Assembly (NCBI GenBank): GCA_947311455.1
Contig: CAMZKY010000315.1
Location: forward strand, 1-10,913
From: an uncultured Marinosulfonomonas sp.
GTDB taxonomy: Bacteria; Pseudomonadota; Alphaproteobacteria; Rhodobacterales; Rhodobacteraceae
Direction of reading: 5' to 3'
DNA: 10,913 nt
Part shown: positions 1-6,023 of the stretch, one piece after another
Layout of the letters: each line of letters opens with the position of its first letter
Numbering within the stretch: position 1 is the stretch's first letter
Position numbers and translations under genes: made by a program
Notes under the pieces: generated by a model
Told to the model about the DNA's origin: nothing
The model's database searches: none
The model's input: only the letters and a program-made list of their open reading frames with translations

Positions 1-467
1 CCAAAGAGGCAGCCGAGAAAGCTGCTGCTGAAGCTGAAGCCGCAGCCAAAGAGGCAGCCGAGAAAGCTGCTGCTGAGGCTGAAGCCGCAGCCAAAGAGGC
101 AGCCGAGAAAGCTGCTGCTGAAGCTGAAGCCGCAGCAAATGCCGCAACTGACGCAGCCTCCGATGCCGCTGCTGCCGCAACTAACACAGCCACCGATGCT
201 GCTGCCGCCGCAACTAACACAGCCACCGATGCTGCTGCCGCCGCAACTGACACAGTGACGGAAGCTGCTGCAGAAAGTGGCTCTATGATGGATAGCCTGC
301 TAAGTGCAGACAATTTTGATGCTGCAAAAATCGGTGAAATAATTGACGGTTCGGAACTAGGTGCGTTGAAGAAAACCGCCCTAAAAGCCGCTGTCGCCAA
401 AGCTGCCGAAAATCCTGAACTGATTGCCAGTGTCATTGAAAAAGTTAAAGCCGCACTTGGTAAATAA
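1..467 (+). CDS. Alanine-rich tandem-repeat protein, 3' part (5' end outside window)
   Basis: The reading frame is open from the first base to TAA at 465-467, so this is the C-terminal ~154 residues of a longer protein. It opens with three copies of a 15-residue unit (KEAAEKAAAEAEAAA), then about three 11-residue units (ATNTATDAAAA), then a non-repetitive C-terminal segment of about 60 residues (from MMDSLLSADNFD to KAALGK) that looks helical and amphipathic. The Lys/Glu/Ala repeats should form a long charged helix or rod; 11-residue periodicity is also seen in LEA-like and hendecad helices. A GTG at 255 could begin a 70-residue ORF, but the repeats run on in the same frame upstream, so that is not the true start. 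Function is not recognised: TolA-like linker, surface or stress protein are possibilities only. A strong terminator follows 14 bp after the stop. Confidence 0.8.
   Translation, partial: KEAAEKAAAEAEAAAKEAAEKAAAEAEAAAKEAAEKAAAEAEAAANAATDAASDAAAAATNTATDAAAAATNTATDAAAAATDTVTEAAAESGSMMDSLLSADNFDAAKIGEIIDGSELGALKKTALKAAVAKAAENPELIASVIEKVKAALGK
3..137 (+). repeat. Three tandem 45-bp repeats (15 codons)
   Basis: The units lie at 3-47, 48-92 and 93-137. Units 1 and 3 are identical except for the last base, and unit 2 differs by one synonymous change (GAG for GAA). The array touches the window edge, so further copies may lie upstream. Such near-identity at synonymous sites points to recent duplication or gene conversion. 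Confidence 0.95.
144..260 (+). repeat. 33-bp tandem repeats (11 codons)
   Basis: A diverged unit at 144-176 is followed by two identical units at 177-209 and 210-242 and a partial degenerate one from 243 to about 260. They encode ATNTATDAAAA and variants. The length and sequence differ from the preceding 45-bp repeat, so two separate expansions occurred within one gene. Confidence 0.9.
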
Positions 468-481
468 GCAAATGTAAAACC

Positions 482-509
482 AAAGCCGCCCGTTTTCGGG
501 CGGCTTTTT
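482..509 (+). terminator. Rho-independent terminator of the Ala-rich gene
   Basis: A perfect 11-bp stem (AAAGCCGCCCG, 482-492, with 497-507) closes a TTTT loop and is followed by T residues to 509. It starts 14 bp after the stop at 467. On the minus strand the stem also ends in T residues, so it may work in both directions and serve the converging fpr transcript. Confidence 0.9.
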
Positions 510-519
510 ATGATTCTGG

Positions 520-567
520 GTTAATATTGATTAAATCCATTTAAACTTGGGTTTAATCAATATTAAC
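520..567. repeat. AT-rich perfect 16-bp inverted repeat
   Basis: Arm 520-535 (GTTAATATTGATTAAA) is the exact reverse complement of 552-567. As RNA on the plus strand it extends inward by a U-G wobble and three more pairs (537-539 with 548-550), leaving an 8-nt loop, so it is a 20-bp hairpin. There is no T tract after it on either strand. It lies between convergent genes. Confidence 0.85.
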
Positions 568-579
568 GAAGGGGTTAGA

Positions 580-614
580 GGAAATCGGCTATATGAATTC
601 CATATGCGATTTCC
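580..614. repeat. Imperfect inverted repeat beside the fpr 3' end
   Basis: GGAAATCG (580-587) pairs with CGATTTCC (607-614), and ATATG (591-595) pairs with CATAT (601-605). A small internal loop separates the two helices and the apical loop is AATTC. It lies 46 bp beyond the fpr stop on the minus strand, so a role in fpr transcript ending or stability is plausible. No U tract is seen. Confidence 0.6.
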
Positions 615-659
615 CCCAAATTCTAGCGCCGCTCAAAAGGTTAAGGCAAAGCCCTGTGC

Positions 660-1454
660 CTAATCAACAAACGCCTTTTCAACCACATATTCGGCGGGTA
701 TGGAGTTTGAACCTTCGGTTAGGCCAAAGCCTTCTAAGATTTCTTTCATATCCTTGTTCAACCCAATTGAGCCGCAAATCATTGCGCGGTCGTGGTTTTT
801 GTCCATTGGGGGAACCCCCAGATCGGCAAACAGCGACCCATCGCGCAGCTTGGTAGTGATGCGGCCCATCTTGGGGCTGTCTTCGCGGGTTGTGGTTGGA
901 TAGTAGCGAAGTTTGTCGCCAATGAATTCACCGATCAGCGGATCATCCGCAAGGCTTTCTACCAACAAACGGCCATATTCCAATTCTGCCACTTCACGGC
1001 AGGTGTGGCACATGATGACTTCGTCATAGTTTTCATAGGTTTCAGGCTCGCGCATAAGCGAGGCAAAAGGTGCAATCCCCGTGCCGGTGGCAAAAAAGTA
1101 AAGCCGTTTGCCAGGCAAAAGCGCGTCATGCACCAAGGTTCCGACGGGTTTGGGCCGCAGGATGATTTCATCCCCAACTTTGATATGCTGCAATTTCGAC
1201 GTTAGCGGGCCGTCTTGCACTTTGATCGAATAAAACTCCAGCTCTTCATCCCAGCTGGGCGAGGCGATGGAATAGGCGCGTAGCAACGGTTTGCCATTAT
1301 CGCCCATCAGACCAATCATTACAAATTCGCCCGAGCGAAATCGCAAGCTTTGAGGGCGTGTCACCCGAAACGAGAATAAACGATCTGTCCAATGCGTCAC
1401 CTTGGTAACAGTTTGCGCATCTGGCAAGGTTGGCTTTGCCCGTGACTCTGACAT
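660..1454 (-). CDS. fpr: Ferredoxin/flavodoxin-NADP(+) reductase
   Basis: This 264-residue flavoprotein moves electrons between NADPH and ferredoxin or flavodoxin in the cytoplasm. The FAD-binding barrel carries RAYS (59-62) and a DGPLTSKL stretch (81-88). The NADP domain carries ATGTGIAPF (122-130), YPTTTRE (185-191) and MICGS (225-229). The C-terminus ends in AFVD after the usual aromatic position, the short tail typical of subclass I bacterial reductases such as the Rhodobacter and Azotobacter enzymes. The length is normal for the family. The ATG at 1454 is preceded by AAAGGG, a fair ribosome site. The stop is TAG at 660-662. It lies 88 bp downstream of the DUF934 gene on the same strand. 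In Rhodobacterales the gene is often last in the sulfate-assimilation cluster, where it could supply electrons to sulfite reductase; here that partner is absent. It may also serve oxidative-stress or iron-sulfur metabolism. Confidence 0.93.
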   Translation of the reverse strand: MSESRAKPTLPDAQTVTKVTHWTDRLFSFRVTRPQSLRFRSGEFVMIGLMGDNGKPLLRAYSIASPSWDEELEFYSIKVQDGPLTSKLQHIKVGDEIILRPKPVGTLVHDALLPGKRLYFFATGTGIAPFASLMREPETYENYDEVIMCHTCREVAELEYGRLLVESLADDPLIGEFIGDKLRYYPTTTREDSPKMGRITTKLRDGSLFADLGVPPMDKNHDRAMICGSIGLNKDMKEILEGFGLTEGSNSIPAEYVVEKAFVD

Positions 1455-1542
1455 ATATTTCGACCCTTTGTTATTTACACCTAAGGCGTATTGGATTGTG
1501 TATTCGCGCAGTGGTTCCTATATCCATTCTGTGGGCCAAGGT

Positions 1543-1929
1543 CTAGCAAAACAACCGCGACCGATGGTCATTCTGCTGCCAACCTGCGCGAAAAAGCCAA
1601 TGATCCTGAGGTTGATGCGCGGCCATGGCATCACTGATTTCTATGTCATCAAAGCCGGAACGCCGCGCCATGGCGTATTGATCGGCAAGCAGATAGCCCG
1701 AGGCCTGCAAAGCCCCCCCCCTGTAGCCTTTGTTGCGCAACCTGCGCGCCATGGTAAAGCCGCGCCCATCGGAAAAATCGGCAAAGTTGATGGTGATCTG
1801 GGGTATGCCGTTTAAATTTAGATGATCTGGATATGTGTTATGATCCGGTGCAAGGTGCAGGATAGAATTCAGGGTTTGGGTTTTTGGCGGTGCGGGGTGA
1901 AAGCCCGTATCATTGACGATTACATTCAT
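1543..1929 (-). CDS. DUF934 protein (sulfite-reduction associated)
   Basis: This 128-residue protein has the DUF934 core: FADFSDGRGFTMARRLR, LLADQYAMARRSGFDDIEIS and a C-terminal DHWLFRAGW. The family is small, cytoplasmic and of unproven function, and usually sits next to cysH and cysI. I place the start at the ATG at 1929, not the frame-open ATG at 2004, because MNVIVNDTGF is the usual family N-terminus, GGAAAG lies just upstream, and the upstream 25 codons overlap cysH coding sequence in another frame. The start overlaps the stop of the cysH remnant as ATGA, the arrangement of a once-coupled operon. A run of eight C at 1713-1720 (G8 in the mRNA sense) makes GYRGGALQ, one residue longer than the family pattern I recall (GYRGxL). 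The frame is nevertheless open to the TAG at 1543-1545, so it appears intact. Confidence 0.85.
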   Translation of the reverse strand: MNVIVNDTGFHPAPPKTQTLNSILHLAPDHNTYPDHLNLNGIPQITINFADFSDGRGFTMARRLRNKGYRGGALQASGYLLADQYAMARRSGFDDIEISDAMAAHQPQDHWLFRAGWQQNDHRSRLFC

Positions 1930-2297
1930 AACGCAGTTCTTTCCGAAATTGTTGTTGCGGCGGGGAAATGTATGCCGCATTCGGTTTTTTCCTGATCTCG
2001 CCATCGGCCTGCACGGGGGGATTCATTTTCCAAGCTTGGGGATGTGCAAGGCTGACAGTCGGTTGAGCGATAGCCTTTGGGGATCAAGGGATGGGCGGGT
2101 GAATCGTGCTTTTTCATATAGATATGGATGTCTTGTGCGCTCCAACGGGCCAAGGGGTTGATTTTGGTTTACGCGTCTGTTTGCGTTTCGAATGTGGGCA
2201 AGCTCGCCCGCGCGGTATCCTGATCCGTTAGGTAGATCACGTTACCGGCCATTAGATCATTGGCAGTGATGATTTTTGGAGTGTAGGGTTTTGACAT
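1926..2297 (-). pseudogene. cysH: DUF2849::cysH deletion-fusion remnant with internal stop
   Basis: One reading frame starts at the ATG at 2297 with a good CAGGAG site (2305-2310) and begins MSKPYTPKIITANDLMAGNVIYLT, which fits the N-terminus of DUF2849, a small protein normally encoded before sulfite reductase. At about codon 28 (near 2216) it changes without a frame break to the C-terminal part of assimilatory adenylylsulfate reductase: RASLPTFE, then KINPLARWSAQDI, HPLIPKGYRS, DCQPCTSP and TECGIHF. The CxxC (iron-sulfur ligands) and the catalytic ECGIH cysteine survive, but the ATP-pyrophosphatase-like N-terminal two thirds is missing. A TAA at 2169-2171 stops the frame after 42 codons, so a full fusion cannot be made. 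The frame then resumes to TGA at 1926-1928. The simplest origin is one deletion removing most of DUF2849, all of cysI and the first part of cysH. The cysH assignment is firm; the DUF2849 assignment rests on about 25 residues. Confidence 0.85.
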
Positions 2298-2441
2298 TGG
2301 GTGGCTCCTGTCGATGTTAAATTTCAATAAATATAGGAAAAAATTCCAATAAGATGCGATGCTTGCCGCTAAAACAGGAAAAATATTTTACTTACTTGCC
2401 GATTATGTATATGAAAACCCAACAATCAGGGGGCACATGGA
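2298..2441. promoter_or_regulatory. Divergent promoter region between cys remnant and lrp-type gene
   Basis: This AT-rich gap must hold promoters for the minus-strand cys remnant and the plus-strand regulator. Two direct copies of AGGAAAAA lie at 2335-2342 and 2376-2383, 41 bp apart, or about four helical turns. The first is part of a symmetric GGAA-AAAA-TTCC (2336-2347). Symmetric elements with an A/T core suit Lrp/AsnC proteins, so autoregulation is plausible. I could not choose a convincing -35/-10 pair on either strand. Confidence 0.5.
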
Positions 2442-2903
2442 ATGGCAAAGCAACTAGACACACTGGATCGGAAAATCCTGATCGAGCTGCAACGCGATGC
2501 AAGCCAATCGCTGGACGTAATTGCCAAAACTGTTGGTTCAACCAAAACGCCGGTTTGGAACCGGATCAAGAAAATGCGTCGTAACGGGGTGATTGGGCGG
2601 CAAACGGTTTTGTTGAATCCGGAAAGCCTTGGGCTTGAGGCGTGTTTCTTTGTTTTGGTGCGCACCTCGGAGCACGAGGCCGACTGGCAAAAGGCATTTT
2701 TAAAGGCTGTGCGTGAACGCCCCGAGGTGATGGAAGCACACCGGTTGGCGGGCGACATCGATTATATTTTAAAGGTGCGGGTGAAAAATGCCAAAGCCTA
2801 TGACACGTTTTATCAATCACTGATTTCGCAAGTGAAGGTGTTTAACGTGACCGCGCTTTTGTCGATGGAAGAAATTAAATCGACCACTGTTTTAGCCGTA
2901 TAA
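2442..2903 (+). CDS. Lrp/AsnC family transcriptional regulator
   Basis: This 153-residue DNA-binding regulator has an N-terminal AsnC-type winged helix-turn-helix at about 5-65 (LDTLDRKILIELQRDA, then recognition segment STKTPVWNRIKKMRRNGVI) and a C-terminal RAM ligand-binding/oligomerisation domain at about 68-148, with the typical GDIDYILKV at 104-112. Length is standard. AGGGGG at 2428-2433, 8 nt before the ATG, fixes the start. It is divergent from the cys remnant. In related marine Rhodobacterales I recall a similar Lrp gene divergent from the sulfate-assimilation genes, so it was probably their regulator. With the operon gutted, its remaining target may be only the fpr/DUF934 transcript, itself, or distant genes. 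The effector is unknown; an amino acid or sulfur compound is a guess. No defects are seen in the coding sequence. Confidence 0.9.
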   Translation: MAKQLDTLDRKILIELQRDASQSLDVIAKTVGSTKTPVWNRIKKMRRNGVIGRQTVLLNPESLGLEACFFVLVRTSEHEADWQKAFLKAVRERPEVMEAHRLAGDIDYILKVRVKNAKAYDTFYQSLISQVKVFNVTALLSMEEIKSTTVLAV

Positions 2904-2977
2904 GCTCCGTAAATACCAAAAAACATGGCTGCAATTTTATCTGGTAAATTGACGTAACCACCTGATCATGCTTGGGT

Positions 2978-2992
2978 ATATGCCGCGCATAT
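2978..2992. repeat. Short inverted repeat ATATGC-CGC-GCATAT
   Basis: Six-base arms are separated by three bases, in the convergent gap between the Lrp-type gene and the P450 gene. It could be a small operator or part of a 3' structure. No further support is visible. Confidence 0.35.
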
Positions 2993-2998
2993 TGCACT

Positions 2999-3026
2999 AC
3001 TAAACTATTTTAGTGTTTCTATTTTC
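2999..3026 (+). terminator. Weak candidate terminator after the Lrp-type gene
   Basis: ACTAAA (2999-3004) pairs with TTTAGT (3009-3014) around a CTAT loop and is followed by a T-rich stretch. The stem is short and AT-rich, so it is a weak prediction. No better candidate is seen in the 176-bp gap. Confidence 0.3.
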
Positions 3027-3079
3027 CGTTGAAATCGACGAGTCAACACTGCGTATCGCTTTTTGCAAAAAATGTAGGT

Positions 3080-4267
3080 TTATGAGCCGTGCAAGGAGAC
3101 GTCTAATCGTTCCAAGCCATGAAAATGGTATTTGTTGCTATAACGTGTGTGGGCGAGCGTAATGGTACCGCAACGATCAAATAGAATTGGCAAAGCAATG
3201 CGCAGTTCCAACCGTGCCAGGGGTGCGCCGACGCAAAAATGCAGACCACCGCCAAATGCGGTATTCGCTTTGATCGGGCGTAGCGGATTAAACACATCTG
3301 GATCACCGTAAGCCGCTGGATCACGATTGGCGCTGGCCAACAGACACGCCACCATCTGGCCGCGTTTGATGGTTTCGCCAAAAATGCCGATATCCTCGCG
3401 GGCGATGCGGGTGAAAATATGCAAAGGTGGGTCATAGTGAAAGATTTCCTCAACACAGGTGTCGATGTTTTCGCGGGTCAGCGCCCGCGTAATATCCCCA
3501 TGCGTAAGCAGCGCTTTGATCCCGTTGCCCATGCTGTGCACCGTGGCCTCGTGCCCGGCGTTCAGCAGCAATATGCATGTGGTGATCAATTCATCGGTGG
3601 ATAGTTTTTCACCGTCTTCTTCGGCTTTAATCAAATGGGTGATCAGATCGTCAGCGGGGGATTTCCGTTTTATTTCAATATATTTGCGCATGAAAGCTGC
3701 GAATTCTTTGGCGGCTTTGACCGCTGCATCCTCGTCATCGCCAGTCTTTTTGGCTTGATACATAGTGACCATCGCGTTTGACCAGATAAGCAGCTGATCT
3801 GCCATGGCTTCGGGCACCCCCAGCAATCGACAAATGATAATTACCGGAATTTTCTGGGCATACGCTTCCAGCAATTCAACATTCTCGCCCCGAAACCCGT
3901 CGATTAACCCGTGGCTTATGGCTTCGATATCAGGGCCAAGCTCTTTGATCCGGCGCGAAGTAAAAGCGCGTAAAACCAGACTGCGCAAGCGAGTATGGCG
4001 CGGCGGGTCAAGTTCCAGCATTGAATGGGATTCAATGTCGTAAAACGGTTTCAGACGGGCAGGGATCACCGGTTTCAGATCATCCGGCATTTCGCGGCCA
4101 AACCGACGATCACGTAACACCGCGTTCACCGTTTCATAATGACTGACGCAGGGCATACTATAATCATCCCACCAAACCATTTGCCCCATATCACGCAGCG
4201 TTTGATAAAAAGGATAGGGATTTTGCACAAAATTCAGGTCGGTCGGGGATTGAGAAATATATTTCAT
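3080..4267 (-). CDS. Cytochrome P450 with ExxH in place of ExxR
   Basis: This 395-residue soluble class I bacterial P450 is a likely monooxygenase needing a separate ferredoxin and reductase. The heme loop is FGGGLHFCVG, with the thiolate ligand at Cys345. The oxygen-activating I-helix has AGHEAT (237-242). The C-helix has HTRLR (91-95) for heme propionate contact, and LDPPRH precedes it. Length is normal and no transmembrane anchor is seen. The K-helix reads EEIFHYDPP, so the near-invariant ExxR is E274-I-F-H277. The codon is CAC, one transition from CGC. The ATG at 4267 is chosen from the family N-terminus (NPYPFYQTLRD follows); its ribosome site is poor. It diverges from the dctB-type gene across only 58 bp, so regulatory sequence is shared. 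Substrate and family number cannot be assigned. fpr in this window could in principle feed electrons through a ferredoxin, but no ferredoxin gene is nearby. It may be functional with relaxed structure, or early in decay. Confidence 0.93.
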   Translation of the reverse strand: MKYISQSPTDLNFVQNPYPFYQTLRDMGQMVWWDDYSMPCVSHYETVNAVLRDRRFGREMPDDLKPVIPARLKPFYDIESHSMLELDPPRHTRLRSLVLRAFTSRRIKELGPDIEAISHGLIDGFRGENVELLEAYAQKIPVIIICRLLGVPEAMADQLLIWSNAMVTMYQAKKTGDDEDAAVKAAKEFAAFMRKYIEIKRKSPADDLITHLIKAEEDGEKLSTDELITTCILLLNAGHEATVHSMGNGIKALLTHGDITRALTRENIDTCVEEIFHYDPPLHIFTRIAREDIGIFGETIKRGQMVACLLASANRDPAAYGDPDVFNPLRPIKANTAFGGGLHFCVGAPLARLELRIALPILFDRCGTITLAHTRYSNKYHFHGLERLDVSLHGS

Positions 4268-4325
4268 TCCAGGGTTTTCGCCAATGGCGCTGGCTATTAC
4301 AAGGGCAGGTTTTTAAAAAGGCCTT

Positions 4326-6023
4326 ATGAAGGTATCGAATCTTACACGTATCGGGGTAATATTGATTTACCTAACGGCCCTTGTCGGGGTTACCGGCTCG
4401 GTGGGGTGGTACGCGTATATTTCTGCTCTGGATCAGCTTTCAGTGCAGGGGCGGGTGAATTTGTCACTGTCGGCTGATCGTGTGGTTGGTCAGTTGCAGC
4501 GCTATCGGCAGGTGGCGTATTTGATGGCGGATCATCCCGCGTTGATTGAGTTGGCGACGGGGCAGGCGGATCAAACATCGGCGCAACAGTTGTTGCTAAA
4601 CACCGCGGATAAGGTTGGCGCGTGGGAAATTGCCTTGGTTGGGCGTGATGGTTTGGTGATGGCCTCGTCCAAACCTGGGCAATCGGTTTTGTTACAGATC
4701 AAAGGGCAGGCGCATTTTGAGCGTGGTTTGCGCGGTTCATTGGGCAGTTTACACGAGTTTCGCACAGATGCTGGCAAACGATTGTTCAGTTTTGCCGCCC
4801 CCGTCCGGGATGGCAGCCGGATAGTTGCGGTATTGGTGGCGGTGTTGGATGTCGAAACAATTGAAGAATCAAATTGGCGCGGCGATCAACATACGGTTTT
4901 CTTTAGTGACGCATCGGGTTTGGTTTTTATCACCAATCGCTCGGAACTGGTGCTGCGCACTGTTGGAAAGCGCGGCAAAGACGGGTTTAAACCGGATAGT
5001 ATAACAGGCATTGGCGGCCATGAGATTTGGGATATGAACAGTGGGCCGTATATTCCCGATCACGCGTTGCATTTAACCCAGCCGATTTCGGTGATTAGTC
5101 TTAAGGGCGAGATATTGCTTGATACGAACCCCGCGCGGCGCATTGCCATGTTACGGGCTGCGGTGGTGGCGGCGATTTTTGTGGCGTTCGGGATGCTTTT
5201 GTATTGGCTTGCAGCGCGGCGGCGTGTGCTTGCCGATAAGTTGATCTATGAAGCGGAATCGAATGTCATTTTGGAGCAGCGGGTTGAAAAACGCACCGAA
5301 GCCTTGCGGGTTGCGCAGGCGGAACTGGTGCAGGCCGGAAAATTGGCGGCCCTTGGGCAAATGACCGCGGGGATCAGCCACGAGTTAAATCAGCCGTTGA
5401 TGGCGATCCAGTCTTTTGCTGAAAATGCCGAAATATTCATGGAACGGGGCGATGACGCCACGGCCAGAAAAAATCTGACCCGCATTTCTGAATTGTCTCA
5501 CCGAATGGATCGGATCATCCGTAATTTCCGCGCGTTTGCCAAGCAGGAAAACGAGCCGATCGATGATGTGGACGTGGTCGAGGTGATCGAAAAAGTGCTG
5601 GATATGAGCGAGACGCGCTTTGAACAGTTGGATATTGGCGTGAAATGGCAGCCCCCGGAAAAACGTCCGATTGTGCGCGGCGGGGATGTGCGCTTGCAGC
5701 AAGTGATTGTCAATTTGGTTTCAAACGCGATTGATGCGATGGACGGGCAAACTGATAAACGCCTGCATATCTGGGTTGATGGCAGTGCCGACAAAACCAC
5801 CGTGCATGTGCGTGATAATGGGCCAGGTATTAGCGACCCCGAGAAAATATTTGAACCATTTTATTCCACCAAAGAAGTTGGTAAATCCGAAGGCATGGGT
5901 TTGGGCCTGTCTATTTCTTACGGTCTGGTTCAAAGTTTTGGTGGGGCTATTCGAGGGCGCAATCCTGCGCAGGGTGGTGCGGAATTTACCATCGAGCTAA
6001 CAAACGCAGGGATTAAAATATGA
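4326..6023 (+). CDS. dctB: DctB-type membrane sensor histidine kinase
   Basis: This 565-residue inner-membrane kinase probably senses C4-dicarboxylates or a related organic acid in the periplasm. The order is: short cytoplasmic start, TM1 (about 8-28), large periplasmic double-PAS/Cache-like sensor (about 30-270), TM2 (about 275-296), and a coiled-coil linker (about 305-345, QRVEKRTEALRVAQAELVQAGK, typical of DctB). Then come the H box GISHELNQPL with His352, the N box NLVSNAIDAM (463-472), the G1 box DNGPG (497-501) and the G2 box GMGLGLSI (523-530). All catalytic motifs look intact. AAAAAGG lies just before the ATG. Its last codons overlap the response regulator start by 4 bp (ATGA), so the two are translationally coupled. 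Transporter genes of the type DctB controls follow downstream. The ligand is inferred from this context and from family resemblance only. Confidence 0.88.
   Translation: MKVSNLTRIGVILIYLTALVGVTGSVGWYAYISALDQLSVQGRVNLSLSADRVVGQLQRYRQVAYLMADHPALIELATGQADQTSAQQLLLNTADKVGAWEIALVGRDGLVMASSKPGQSVLLQIKGQAHFERGLRGSLGSLHEFRTDAGKRLFSFAAPVRDGSRIVAVLVAVLDVETIEESNWRGDQHTVFFSDASGLVFITNRSELVLRTVGKRGKDGFKPDSITGIGGHEIWDMNSGPYIPDHALHLTQPISVISLKGEILLDTNPARRIAMLRAAVVAAIFVAFGMLLYWLAARRRVLADKLIYEAESNVILEQRVEKRTEALRVAQAELVQAGKLAALGQMTAGISHELNQPLMAIQSFAENAEIFMERGDDATARKNLTRISELSHRMDRIIRNFRAFAKQENEPIDDVDVVEVIEKVLDMSETRFEQLDIGVKWQPPEKRPIVRGGDVRLQQVIVNLVSNAIDAMDGQTDKRLHIWVDGSADKTTVHVRDNGPGISDPEKIFEPFYSTKEVGKSEGMGLGLSISYGLVQSFGGAIRGRNPAQGGAEFTIELTNAGIKI

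Noticed and set aside
3..260. Repeat block as a CRISPR array or minisatellite outside genes
   Set aside because: Units are directly adjacent without spacers, are multiples of three, and stay in one open frame that continues to a stop at 467.
552..567. TTAA-N6-TTAAC as a CtrA cell-cycle regulator site
   Set aside because: The spacing is six, not the usual seven, it lies between convergent gene ends, and the full 16-bp symmetry is better seen as a hairpin or inverted repeat.
593..856. 87-residue plus-strand open frame over the fpr 3' end
   Set aside because: It overlaps a solid fpr gene and its composition is that of an antisense frame.
1402..1815. 137-residue plus-strand open frame over the fpr start and DUF934
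   Set aside because: Both minus-strand genes here have clear family motifs; this frame has none and lacks a ribosome site.
1930..2004. Longer DUF934 start at 2004
   Set aside because: The extra 25 codons overlap the end of the cysH frame and do not resemble the family; the ATG at 1929 has a ribosome site and overlaps the cysH stop as ATGA.
3080..4267. P450 as a pseudogene because of the altered ExxR
   Set aside because: The frame is full length and the heme, I-helix and C-helix motifs are intact; a single substitution is not enough to call decay.
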